DNA of 64,000 nucleotides from an uncultured Selenomonas sp. (lineage in GTDB: Bacteria > Bacillota > Negativicutes > Selenomonadales > Selenomonadaceae), in assembly GCA_934202005.1 (NCBI GenBank), contig CAKPXP010000001.1, positions 124,001 through 188,000 of the forward strand, read 5' to 3'. The notes under the pieces were generated by a model. It was given only the letters and a program-made list of their open reading frames with translations, searched no databases and was not told the DNA's origin. The translations under genes and the position numbers were made by a program. Of the stretch, positions 54,907 through 60,478 are shown piece after piece (positions within the stretch are counted from its first letter, which is position 1; the number at the start of each line of letters is the position of its first letter).

Positions 54907-55035
54907 TTTTCAGCACCATAGCTGCCACCCTACTGCGGAGGCAGCTTTTTTGTGTTCTTGACGATATGCAGGATCACGCGCCCTCTTGTTCTTTGCGGTC
55001 TTGCTGTTCCTGTATGTATAGATAATTAACAAAAT
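54907..55035. repeat. direct repeat with 55377-55514, left copy
   Basis: About 130 bases nearly identical to 55377-55514. It includes a hairpin GCTGCC ... GGCAGC-TTTTTT and the last 15 codons of the XRE gene (peptide YLYIQEQQDRKEQEGA in both). It records a tandem duplication of a regulator with its terminator. Confidence 0.85.
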
Positions 55036-55339
55036 TCTGTATAGATGCCCTTTTGGCTGGATCGACTTGGCGGTATTTGTGTAGCAACTCAGTTTCTTCC
55101 GCTGAAAGAGCCACACCAGATATTTCTTTTGGCTGGTCGCATACAGGCTTATGAGATAACAGTACATCTACACTTACGTGAAAATAATCAGCCAGCTTTA
55201 TCAGGGTGGCAGCATCAGGCTCACGCCGGTTGATTTCATAATGTGCATAAGTGCCACGCGAGATTCCTAAAAAATCTGCTAAGTCCTGTTGTGTCTGTTT
55301 ATTGTTCTTCCGTAGTTGCTTCAACATATCACCAATCAT
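54974..55339 (-). CDS. XRE-family repressor A
   Basis: A 121-residue protein. N-terminal HTH (MLKQLRKNNKQTQQDLADFLGISRGTYAHYEINRREPDAATLIKLADYFHVSVDVLL) is followed by a charged helical tail ending YLYIQEQQDRKEQEGA. GGGGGTGATTAT precedes ATG 55339. The tail is nearly identical to that of the next gene, while the HTH has diverged, so the two are paralogues with different DNA specificity. No divergent partner gene adjoins this copy. Confidence 0.88.
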   Translation of the reverse strand: MIGDMLKQLRKNNKQTQQDLADFLGISRGTYAHYEINRREPDAATLIKLADYFHVSVDVLLSHKPVCDQPKEISGVALSAEETELLHKYRQVDPAKRASIQNFVNYLYIQEQQDRKEQEGA

Positions 55340-55376
55340 ATAATCACCCCCTTTACATTATATATGACACATCCTT

Positions 55377-55514
55377 TCTTTTCAGCATAATAGCTGTCAC
55401 CCCACTGCTTACTGCGGAGGCAGCTTTTTTGTGTTCTTGACGATATGCAGGATTACGCGCCCTCTTGTTCTTTGCGGTCTTGCTGTTCCTGTATGTATAG
55501 ATAATTAACAAAAT
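55377..55514. repeat. direct repeat with 54907-55035, right copy
   Basis: The second copy of the roughly 130-base repeat. It differs mainly by a short insertion (CCACTGCTTACTGCGG against CCTACTGCGG) near the hairpin. Confidence 0.85.
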
Positions 55515-55827
55515 CACGCAAGGCAGATTGTCGTGTCGGATTTAATTGCCGGTAACGGTGGATTATTTGTTGTTCATCCAAAAGAAGACGCGGCTCTGGA
55601 TCTGTATTTCTTGAGCAAGCCTTATCTTCCCGTTTAACAGGTACATGATTCAACAATTCGTCTACTGTGATTTTATAATAATCAGCCAGCTTCATCAATG
55701 TGGCAATGTCCGGTTCTCGTTTTCCTTGTTCATACAAGCTGTAGGCTTGTGGCGACTTGCTGATGACTAACGCTACTTCCCTCTGAGACAGATTATGTTT
55801 TTCGCGTAACATTTTCAACATTATCAT
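55453..55827 (-). CDS. XRE-family repressor B
   Basis: A 124-residue paralogue of repressor A: HTH MLKMLREKHNLSQREVALVISKSPQAYSLYEQGKREPDIATLMKLADYYKITVDELL, linker, and the tail RQSALRDFVNYLYIQEQQDRKEQEGA. It is divergent from the Cro-like gene at 55970, with four palindromic operators in between, an arrangement like a phage CI/Cro switch. ATG 55827 follows GGGGGTGAACAAA. Confidence 0.88.
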   Translation of the reverse strand: MIMLKMLREKHNLSQREVALVISKSPQAYSLYEQGKREPDIATLMKLADYYKITVDELLNHVPVKREDKACSRNTDPEPRLLLDEQQIIHRYRQLNPTRQSALRDFVNYLYIQEQQDRKEQEGA

Positions 55828-55855
55828 TTTGTTCACCCCCGTAAACTTTATTATA

Positions 55856-55964
55856 TCAACAAAAAGTTGAAACAATAAAGTTTTTCAACAAAATGTATTG
55901 ACATCAACATAATGTTGAGATAATATAGAGATAAACATAATGTTGAATATCAACAAGGAGTTGA
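55856..55964. promoter_or_regulatory. operator cluster TCAAC-N5-GTTGA with promoter
   Basis: Four sites of TCAAC-N5-GTTGA type: 55856-55870, 55904-55918 (perfect TCAACATAATGTTGA), 55932-55946 (one mismatch) and 55950-55964. The rightward promoter TTGACA (55898-55903), 17 bases, TAATAT (55921-55926) has the second site exactly in its spacer. The last site covers the AAGGAG of the downstream gene. Confidence 0.82.
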
Positions 55965-55969
55965 GTATT

Positions 55970-56197
55970 ATGCGTAAATGGTTGAAAGACATACGCTTAG
56001 CGAAGGGATTGTCCCAGCTGGATGTAGCTAAGAAAGTTCATATCACTTTTCAGTATTACAGCTACATCGAGAACGGTGAACGCCGTCCGTCGCCGCAGGT
56101 GGCGAAACGTATCGCTGTGGCCTTGGGGTTTCCTGATACCTGGTATCGCCTGCTGGAAGACAACGATCAGGAGGGGGCGTGCGAAAAGCACGCATAA
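55970..56197 (+). CDS. XRE-family small regulator C (Cro-like)
   Basis: A 75-residue single HTH protein: MRKWLKDIRLAKGLSQLDVAKKVHITFQYYSYIENGERRPSPQVAKRIAVALGFPDTWYRLLED. It is divergent from repressor B and under the operator cluster. ATG 55970 follows AAGGAG at 10-base spacing; the longer frame would start inside an operator. Probably the lytic or alternative-state counterpart of repressor B. Confidence 0.85.
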   Translation: MRKWLKDIRLAKGLSQLDVAKKVHITFQYYSYIENGERRPSPQVAKRIAVALGFPDTWYRLLEDNDQEGACEKHA

Positions 56198-56203
56198 GAA
56201 AAG

Positions 56204-56221
56204 CCCTCGCATAAGCGAGGG
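56204..56221. terminator. hairpin between regulator C and yafQ
   Basis: CCCTCGC-ATAA-GCGAGGG, between convergent genes, preceded by the ATAAGAAAAGCC that also precedes the hairpins of the three later XRE modules. Confidence 0.7.
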
Positions 56222-56231
56222 TATAAGATAA

Positions 56232-56504
56232 TCAAAACAAATCGCTATGGCTCCCAGTCCGTATCAATGTAAGGAGGAGCTTTTGAGGTTCGATTTTATA
56301 AATCAAGAGCCAATCCGGTTGGATGTGGCATTCGCGATAACCACGATAGTTCCCGGACAGAGCGTGATCGCGGTGCTTTGCGGGAAGCGGTTGCTGTCGA
56401 ACGAGGAATTCGAGTACTTGCTGGAATAGTTTTGGGCTGCATCCACGCTTGATGGCTTTTGTGTAGTCTTTCTTGAATTGTCGTTGATAGTAGATGTCAA
56501 GCAT
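56232..56504 (-). CDS. yafQ: YafQ-type mRNA interferase toxin
   Basis: A 90-residue toxin: YYQRQFKKDYTKAIKRG, KHRDHALSGNYRGYRECHIQPDWLLIYKIE, and TLIRTGSHSDLF. The RDH-x-L, RECHI-x-PDW and RTGSHSDLF blocks are those of E. coli YafQ, with the catalytic His residues present. It cleaves mRNA on the ribosome. Its start overlaps the antitoxin gene end by eight bases. Confidence 0.93.
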   Translation of the reverse strand: MLDIYYQRQFKKDYTKAIKRGCSPKLFQQVLEFLVRQQPLPAKHRDHALSGNYRGYRECHIQPDWLLIYKIEPQKLLLTLIRTGSHSDLF

Positions 56505-56739
56505 TCAGATTCCTCATTAAGTCATCTACAGAGTGGAATGGGCCAACGATGTTGTGATTACGTTCAACATCTTCTATTGCCTGAGTGGTTGCAGCATTGG
56601 GATGAGAAGTACGCTCGTCCGACAGTCGCTTCATGAGTGCCTGATATACATACTCCTCAGCAGTTTGTTTTTTCAAGGAGGCGTAGTTATTCAGTATGCG
56701 AGCAGAGATGTCGTCGATTTCAATAGAAATGGTGGTCAT
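56497..56739 (-). CDS. dinJ: DinJ/RelB-type antitoxin
   Basis: An 80-residue antitoxin: TTISIEIDDISARILNNYASLKKQTAEEYVYQALMKRL (ribbon-helix-helix region) and a C-terminal toxin-binding stretch ending FHSVDDLMRNLNA, as in DinJ. ATG 56739 is preceded by AAAGGACGTGAAAAC. It precedes yafQ in one operon. Confidence 0.88.
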   Translation of the reverse strand: MTTISIEIDDISARILNNYASLKKQTAEEYVYQALMKRLSDERTSHPNAATTQAIEDVERNHNIVGPFHSVDDLMRNLNA

Positions 56740-56778
56740 GTTTTCACGTCCTTTCAAACACTGGAAACTCTTTTAAGT

Positions 56779-57051
56779 TTAGCAAAAACTGATTTTCAAT
56801 TTTCGTCCCATACCATTTGCAAGTCGTTGGAGTGTACGGAGCGAAGGATTTGCATTGCCATGTTCTAGCTTACTGATATCAGCCTGTGCAATACCTGTAC
56901 GGGACGCCAGCTCTTTTTGGGTAAGGCCGCTTTCTTTACGGGCATCAATGATCGCCTGGATGATTGAGAACTCTGGTTCCAGTGCATCATATTCTGCTTT
57001 TACTTCAGGATCGCGCATCTGTTCCTGGAAGAAGTCGTTATAACTGCTCAT
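56779..57051 (-). CDS. higA: HigA-type XRE antitoxin (second higBA)
   Basis: A 90-residue protein: EFSIIQAIIDARKESGLTQKELASRTGIAQADISKLEHGNANPSLRTLQRLANGMGRKLKISF, a C-terminal XRE domain of the HigA/HipB-like antitoxin group. It overlaps the toxin gene stop by four bases. Toxin precedes antitoxin, as in higBA systems. Confidence 0.9.
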   Translation of the reverse strand: MSSYNDFFQEQMRDPEVKAEYDALEPEFSIIQAIIDARKESGLTQKELASRTGIAQADISKLEHGNANPSLRTLQRLANGMGRKLKISFC

Positions 57052-57398
57052 TTTTCATCCAACCTTTCAAAAAAATCTTGCCGATAGGAGATGGCACGTT
57101 CGATTTCAGCAACGGGGGTTTTGTTTGTCTTTTTGATAAAGCCATGTGTCAAGATAGCACGTTGACCAACGACGAAGAAATACAATACACGCGAGATGTC
57201 AGACCCAACTTTTGCGCGGAGTTCCATGATGCCATTGCGTAATGGCTTTGAATATGGTTCACGTAGCTCATTTCCATTTCGAGCCAACAGATCAATGGTA
57301 CGGAGCATTTTTGCACGCATTTTAGGTGGCAATGAAAGGAGAAAGTCTTTTGCAGGTTCGTCACCATTTTTCATGGCATAAAAATCTATTTGAAACAC
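57048..57398 (-). CDS. higB: RelE/HigB-like toxin, Gp49 family
   Basis: A 116-residue protein: FQIDFYAMKNGDEPAKDFLLSLPPKMRAKMLRTIDLLARNGNELREPYSKPLRNGIMELRAKVGSDISRVLYFFVVGQRAILTHGFIKKTNKTP, the recognised phage-derived Gp49-like HigB pattern, with catalytic Arg/Lys residues in LRAK ... RVLYFF ... FIKKTNKTP. The start is GTG 57398 with AAGGACA upstream at long spacing; the family N-terminus (FEIEFYE-like) supports it over a later ATG. Confidence 0.9.
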   Translation of the reverse strand: MFQIDFYAMKNGDEPAKDFLLSLPPKMRAKMLRTIDLLARNGNELREPYSKPLRNGIMELRAKVGSDISRVLYFFVVGQRAILTHGFIKKTNKTPVAEIERAISYRQDFFERLDEK

Positions 57399-57511
57399 GG
57401 GTATAAGAATGTCCTTTCTGAGTGAACTGTTATCCTATTACTATTATATGGTATATATCCTATATTTGCAAGTAAAATCCCTGCTGGAATGGGAAAAAAG
57501 GGGGGATAGCC

Positions 57512-57530
57512 GATGTCCATGATGGACATC
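57512..57530. repeat. 19-bp palindrome, copy 2
   Basis: GATGTCCATGATGGACATC, the same sequence as copy 1 in opposite orientation, just left of XRE module 1. Confidence 0.85.
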
Positions 57531-57586
57531 AACGGCACTCATAAGAAAAGCCCCGCCGGAGCGGGGCAGATGCCTGTCAAGATGGG

Positions 57587-57808
57587 TTATCGGTTGATCT
57601 TGGGGTTGTCAGTGCGGCCAAGCATATAATCGACTGAAACGTCGAAGTAGTCGGCCAAGGCGATAATATTTTCTAGTTTTGGTCTGGAAGAACCATATTC
57701 AAAGCGTTGCCATGATACTGGTGCAATGCCAAGAAAATCAGCGAGGGCCTTTTGTGTCACCCCTTTTTCTTTTCTCAACTGAATCAGTCGAGAGGAAAGA
57801 GTGGACAT
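57587..57808 (-). CDS. XRE regulator D1 (module 1, leftward)
   Basis: A 73-residue HTH protein: LSSRLIQLRKEKGVTQKALADFLGIAPVSWQRFEYGSSRPKLENIIALADYFDVSVDYMLGRTDNPKINR. The C-terminal YFDVS-DY--GRTDNPKINR is shared with the leftward genes of modules 2 and 3. ATG 57808 follows GGAGGTGATTTC. It is divergent from D2 at 57911. A GCCCCGC-cgga-GCGGGGC hairpin lies downstream (57553-57570). Confidence 0.87.
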   Translation of the reverse strand: MSTLSSRLIQLRKEKGVTQKALADFLGIAPVSWQRFEYGSSRPKLENIIALADYFDVSVDYMLGRTDNPKINR

Positions 57809-57828
57809 GAAATCACCTCCAAAAAATC

Positions 57829-57885
57829 TTGACACTACATAAAGAGTAGCGTATATTAAAGCTATACACTACATGCTATGTAGTG
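57829..57885. promoter_or_regulatory. module 1 promoter and operators (CACTACAT half-sites)
   Basis: Rightward promoter TTGACA (57829-57834), 17 bases, TATATT (57852-57857). Operator 1 CACTACAT-aaa-GAGTAGCG (57833-57851, imperfect) overlaps the -35 and spacer. Operator 2 CACTACAT-gct-ATGTAGTG (57867-57885, perfect) lies downstream of the -10. Centres are 34 bases apart. Confidence 0.82.
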
Positions 57886-57910
57886 CTAAATACAGAAGGA
57901 GAGGAGCGGT

Positions 57911-58117
57911 ATGAAAAATACGGCACTTGTGAAGGCCCGCCATAAAGCAGGCTTTACACAAAAACAGGTAGCTGACCATGTAGGAATAGCTGAAGTCAGT
58001 TACCAACGAATTGAGTATGGTCAGCAACCCAGTTTACGAACGGCAATTCGTATTGCTGATTTGCTGAACATACGAGATCTCCGGGAGCTGTGGAGCGGCT
58101 ACTCCGCAGCTCAGTGA
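57911..58117 (+). CDS. XRE small regulator D2 (module 1, rightward)
   Basis: A 68-residue Cro-sized HTH protein: MKNTALVKARHKAGFTQKQVADHVGIAEVSYQRIEYGQQPSLRTAIRIADLLNIRDLRELWSG. GGAGAGGAGCGGT precedes ATG 57911. The 3' end (GAGCTGTGGAGCGG ... CCGCAGCTC) forms a hairpin within the last codons. Its product and D1 probably compete for the shared operators. Confidence 0.87.
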   Translation: MKNTALVKARHKAGFTQKQVADHVGIAEVSYQRIEYGQQPSLRTAIRIADLLNIRDLRELWSGYSAAQ

Positions 58118-58158
58118 CAGGCATACATCCATTATAACACGGAGGTCAGGATAGAGGC

Positions 58159-58177
58159 GATGTCCATGATGGACATC
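58159..58177. repeat. 19-bp palindrome, copy 3
   Basis: GATGTCCATGATGGACATC, between modules 1 and 2, 647 bases right of copy 2. Confidence 0.85.
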
Positions 58178-58243
58178 GAAGGCAGAGAGGAGCACGCATA
58201 AGAAAAGCCCCGCCGGAGCGGGGCAGATGCCTGTCAGGATGGG

Positions 58244-58468
58244 TTATCGGTTGATCTTGGGGTTGTCGGTACGGCCGACGAGGTAGTCGATGGAGACATC
58301 GAAATAGTCGGCCAAGGCGAGCAACGTTGACGCATTGGGTTCGCGCTCCCCGTATTCATATCTTTGATATGTACGGAGAGGGACATGAATACCATCTGCT
58401 ATTGCTTTCTGCATCAAGTTGCGAGACATTTTCAATTCATTAAGTCTTTCGCTTAACAAGGTTGGCAT
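58244..58468 (-). CDS. XRE regulator E1 (module 2, leftward)
   Basis: A 74-residue HTH protein: LLSERLNELKMSRNLMQKAIADGIHVPLRTYQRYEYGEREPNASTLLALADYFDVSIDYLVGRTDNPKINR. The last 20 residues and the downstream hairpin (GCCCCGC-cgga-GCGGGGC, 58210-58227) are nearly identical to module 1, but the recognition helix differs. ATG 58468 follows GAAAGGATCTATTGCA. Confidence 0.87.
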   Translation of the reverse strand: MPTLLSERLNELKMSRNLMQKAIADGIHVPLRTYQRYEYGEREPNASTLLALADYFDVSIDYLVGRTDNPKINR

Positions 58469-58493
58469 TGCAATAGATCCTTTCAAAATCTTA

Positions 58494-58550
58494 TTGACAT
58501 GCCCAAACGGTCATGATAGTATGATAATGAAACATGTCCAAATGGGCGTG
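58494..58550. promoter_or_regulatory. module 2 promoter and operators (CATGYCCAAAYGGKCRTG)
   Basis: Rightward promoter TTGACA (58494-58499), 17 bases, TAGTAT (58517-58522). Operator 1 CATGCCCAAACGGTCATG (58498-58515) and operator 2 CATGTCCAAATGGGCGTG (58533-58550) share one imperfect palindromic consensus. Centres are 35 bases apart. Confidence 0.82.
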
Positions 58551-58575
58551 TTACAAAATAAAGGAGGGAAGTGAT

Positions 58576-58779
58576 TTGAATAAGGTATTGAAATTTGAGC
58601 GTGAGAAAAAGGGACTCACGCAATGGGATGTAGCCAAACGTGCAGGCATATCCATTCGTAGTTATCAACGCTATGAAGCAGGTAATCGTGTTCCAGACGT
58701 TTACCAAGGACAACTAATTGCCAAAGCACTTGGAACTACAGTAGAAGAGTTGTGGGGAATCATCCCCACGGCTCCATGA
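58576..58779 (+). CDS. XRE small regulator E2 (module 2, rightward)
   Basis: A 67-residue HTH protein: NKVLKFEREKKGLTQWDVAKRAGISIRSYQRYEAGNRVPDVYQGQLIAKALGTTVEELWGI. TTG 58576 is the start, with AAGGAGGGAAGTGA upstream. The stop region TGACAGGCATAC and ATTATAACACGGAGGTCAGG are almost identical to module 1. Confidence 0.85.
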   Translation: MNKVLKFEREKKGLTQWDVAKRAGISIRSYQRYEAGNRVPDVYQGQLIAKALGTTVEELWGIIPTAP

Positions 58780-58820
58780 CAGGCATACTTCCATTATAAC
58801 ACGGAGGTCAGGATAGAGGC

Positions 58821-58839
58821 GATGTCCATCATGGACATC
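58821..58839. repeat. 19-bp palindrome, copy 4
   Basis: GATGTCCATCATGGACATC, right of module 2, 662 bases from copy 3. Confidence 0.85.
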
Positions 58840-58863
58840 GAAGGCAGAGAGGAGCATCAGTAA

Positions 58864-59109
58864 ATGAGTAAAGAGGAAAGTGTCCTTGAACTGCTGCATA
58901 AAGCGAGTCGGCAAGCGAAGTATGATGATTTGGCACGACAGGATACGGCATCGGGGATTCGTTACGTCATGGATGACATGCTTGCGATGAAGGATTGCGT
59001 CAACGCTCGCGATATTGAGCGCTGGTGTAAAGCCCTCGAATCTGTGTTGAATGAATCTGTGCTGAAACATATGGATGATGTCCATGATGGACATGGAGGG
59101 CAGGCATAA
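58864..59109 (+). CDS. Small helical protein of unknown function inside the XRE array
   Basis: An 81-residue acidic protein (SKEESVLELLHKASRQAKYDDLARQDTASGIRYVMDDMLAMKDCVNARDIERWCKALESVLNESV). It is inserted between modules 2 and 3. GAGAGGAGCATCAGTAA precedes ATG 58864. Its last codons (DDVHDGHGGQA) are encoded across palindrome copy 5, so that site is both coding and structural. I do not recognise the family. Confidence 0.72.
   Translation: MSKEESVLELLHKASRQAKYDDLARQDTASGIRYVMDDMLAMKDCVNARDIERWCKALESVLNESVLKHMDDVHDGHGGQA
59077..59095. repeat. 19-bp palindrome, copy 5 (one mismatch)
   Basis: GATGTCCATGATGGACATG, with the last base changed, lying within the 3' end of the 81-residue gene. Confidence 0.8.
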
Positions 59110-59151
59110 GAAAAGCCCCGCCGGAGCGGGGCAGATGCCTGTCAGGATAGG

Positions 59152-59370
59152 TTATCGGTTGACCTTGGGATTGTCCGTGCGGCACATAAGGTAGTCAACT
59201 GATACATCGAAGTAATTTGCGATTTGAAGCAGGACTTCGTAGGTTGGCATACGTTCTCCTTTTTCATATCGGAAATATGACATTCGTGCCATACCTAGTA
59301 TTGATGATAATTCTTGCTTGGATAACTGATGCTTTTCCCGTAGTGACTGTAATCGTTCAGCAAATGTCAT
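59152..59370 (-). CDS. XRE regulator F1 (module 3, leftward)
   Basis: A 72-residue HTH protein: FAERLQSLREKHQLSKQELSSILGMARMSYFRYEKGERMPTYEVLLQIANYFDVSVDYLMCRTDNPKVNR. It shares the C-terminal box of modules 1 and 2. ATG 59370 follows GAGGAAAGTAGCC. The same GCCCCGC-cgga-GCGGGGC hairpin follows it (59119-59136). Confidence 0.87.
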   Translation of the reverse strand: MTFAERLQSLREKHQLSKQELSSILGMARMSYFRYEKGERMPTYEVLLQIANYFDVSVDYLMCRTDNPKVNR

Positions 59371-59399
59371 GGCTACTTTCCTCACTTTCAAAAAAGTAG

Positions 59400-59454
59400 T
59401 TGACGTAACCGCACGGTTACTGTATACTAATAAATGTAGTAACCGAATGGTTAC
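59400..59454. promoter_or_regulatory. module 3 promoter and operators (GTAACC-N4-GGTTAC)
   Basis: Rightward promoter TTGACG (59400-59405), 17 bases, TATACT (59423-59428). Operator 1 GTAACCGCACGGTTAC (59405-59420) and operator 2 GTAACCGAATGGTTAC (59439-59454). Centres are 34 bases apart, the same geometry as in modules 1 and 2. Confidence 0.85.
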
Positions 59455-59476
59455 AGTAAAGAAATGAGGTGGTGAG

Positions 59477-59683
59477 ATGGAAGCAAATAATCTGCGAAAA
59501 ACAAGAGAAGCTCTGGGTAAGAGCAAAACCGAGATAGCGAAAGAAACAGGTATTGCAAGATTGAGTTACTTTCGCTATGAAACAGGCGAACGAAAGCCAG
59601 ATGTATGGACGGCAATCCGTATAGCTAAAGCTTTGGATTCGACTGTAGAAGAGCTGTGGAGCGGCAACTTCACAGCTTTATGA
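59477..59683 (+). CDS. XRE small regulator F2 (module 3, rightward)
   Basis: A 68-residue HTH protein: MEANNLRKTREALGKSKTEIAKETGIARLSYFRYETGERKPDVWTAIRIAKALDSTVEELWSG. GAGGTGGTGAG precedes ATG 59477. RLSYFRYETGERKP closely resembles RMSYFRYEKGERMP of its divergent partner F1, so within this pair both proteins probably read the same operator. Confidence 0.87.
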   Translation: MEANNLRKTREALGKSKTEIAKETGIARLSYFRYETGERKPDVWTAIRIAKALDSTVEELWSGNFTAL

Positions 59684-59725
59684 CAGGCATGTCTCTATTA
59701 TAGCACATGAGACTGTGATATAGCC

Positions 59726-59744
59726 GATGTCCATCATGGACATC
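59726..59744. repeat. 19-bp palindrome, copy 6
   Basis: GATGTCCATCATGGACATC, right of module 3 and 17 bases before the next gene. It is the copy closest to parAB. Confidence 0.85.
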
Positions 59745-59760
59745 GAGTGAGGGTTTAGAA

Positions 59761-60288
59761 ATGAAAAAGAACACGACAATCCAAAAGGAACCAGTGGAAT
59801 GCCCTTTGTCGCCGGGGCGTAGCTGCCTTCATTGTCCGTCTAGCGATGGCTGCGGCTTCAATGGCCGAATCTCGCCAGAGGAGCGCGAAATGACCCGGTG
59901 CGGGATGTATTCGCCGCCTGTACCGGAATGGGACGTTCCTTTCCCTGACGGGGACGAACAGAAGACAAAGAAGACGAAAAAGCACATCCCGTCAAATGAG
60001 GGATATACGAACGGGCCGGACGGAATCATCGCGAAATTCGAGAATTTCGCTGTCAAGGAATACTTAGAGGATGGCATCCTGTCCCGCATCAAGGTGAATG
60101 GACATACCTACGGCCTGGGAGAAGTCGTGAATGGCAGACTGGTCACACAGATCGCCACCCACCAAGAGACTTCACCTTATGCCAGGATTCCGCAGTTTGT
60201 CCTGATGGATGAGCAGATGAATCCCATCCCGTATCACTTGAAGGGGCGGGCCGTGGAAGTCTGGTACCAGCCATTCGAACCATTTTGA
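59761..60288 (+). CDS. Cysteine-containing protein of unknown function
   Basis: A 175-residue soluble protein. The first 50 residues have five to six Cys (ECPLSPGRSCLHCPSSDGCGFNGRI ... TRCGMYSP), a possible zinc or Fe-S site. A basic linker (KKTKKTKKH) and a beta-rich C-terminal domain (DGILSRIKVNGHTYGLGEVVNGRLVTQ) follow. I do not recognise the family. It starts just after palindrome copy 6 and may lead the parAB-rep operon. The ribosome binding site is weak (GAGGGTTTAGAA). Confidence 0.7.
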   Translation: MKKNTTIQKEPVECPLSPGRSCLHCPSSDGCGFNGRISPEEREMTRCGMYSPPVPEWDVPFPDGDEQKTKKTKKHIPSNEGYTNGPDGIIAKFENFAVKEYLEDGILSRIKVNGHTYGLGEVVNGRLVTQIATHQETSPYARIPQFVLMDEQMNPIPYHLKGRAVEVWYQPFEPF

Positions 60289-60304
60289 GAGAGGAGTGCA
60301 TAGT

Positions 60305-60469
60305 ATGGAGAAGAACGAAGTCAAGATTGCACGCCAGAAGGATTACATGGCTGCGAAGTTTGGCATCCGCAGTCTGCGAGAACTGAAGCAGGCCACGCGC
60401 AAGCTCCAGCTCAACATCGGCTGCTTTGTCACGCCGGTCGCTTCGACGCCAGCAAAAGTCACAAAGTAA
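60305..60469 (+). CDS. 54-residue basic protein upstream of parA
   Basis: Encodes MEKNEVKIARQKDYMAAKFG and on to ATPAKVTK, rich in Lys/Arg and without recognisable domain. GAGAGGAGTGCATAGT precedes ATG 60305. It begins 17 bases after the Cys-rich gene and ends 10 bases before the parA start, a position often held by small partition or copy-control factors. Function unknown. Confidence 0.6.
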   Translation: MEKNEVKIARQKDYMAAKFGIRSLRELKQATRKLQLNIGCFVTPVASTPAKVTK

Positions 60470-60478
60470 GGAGCGCGC

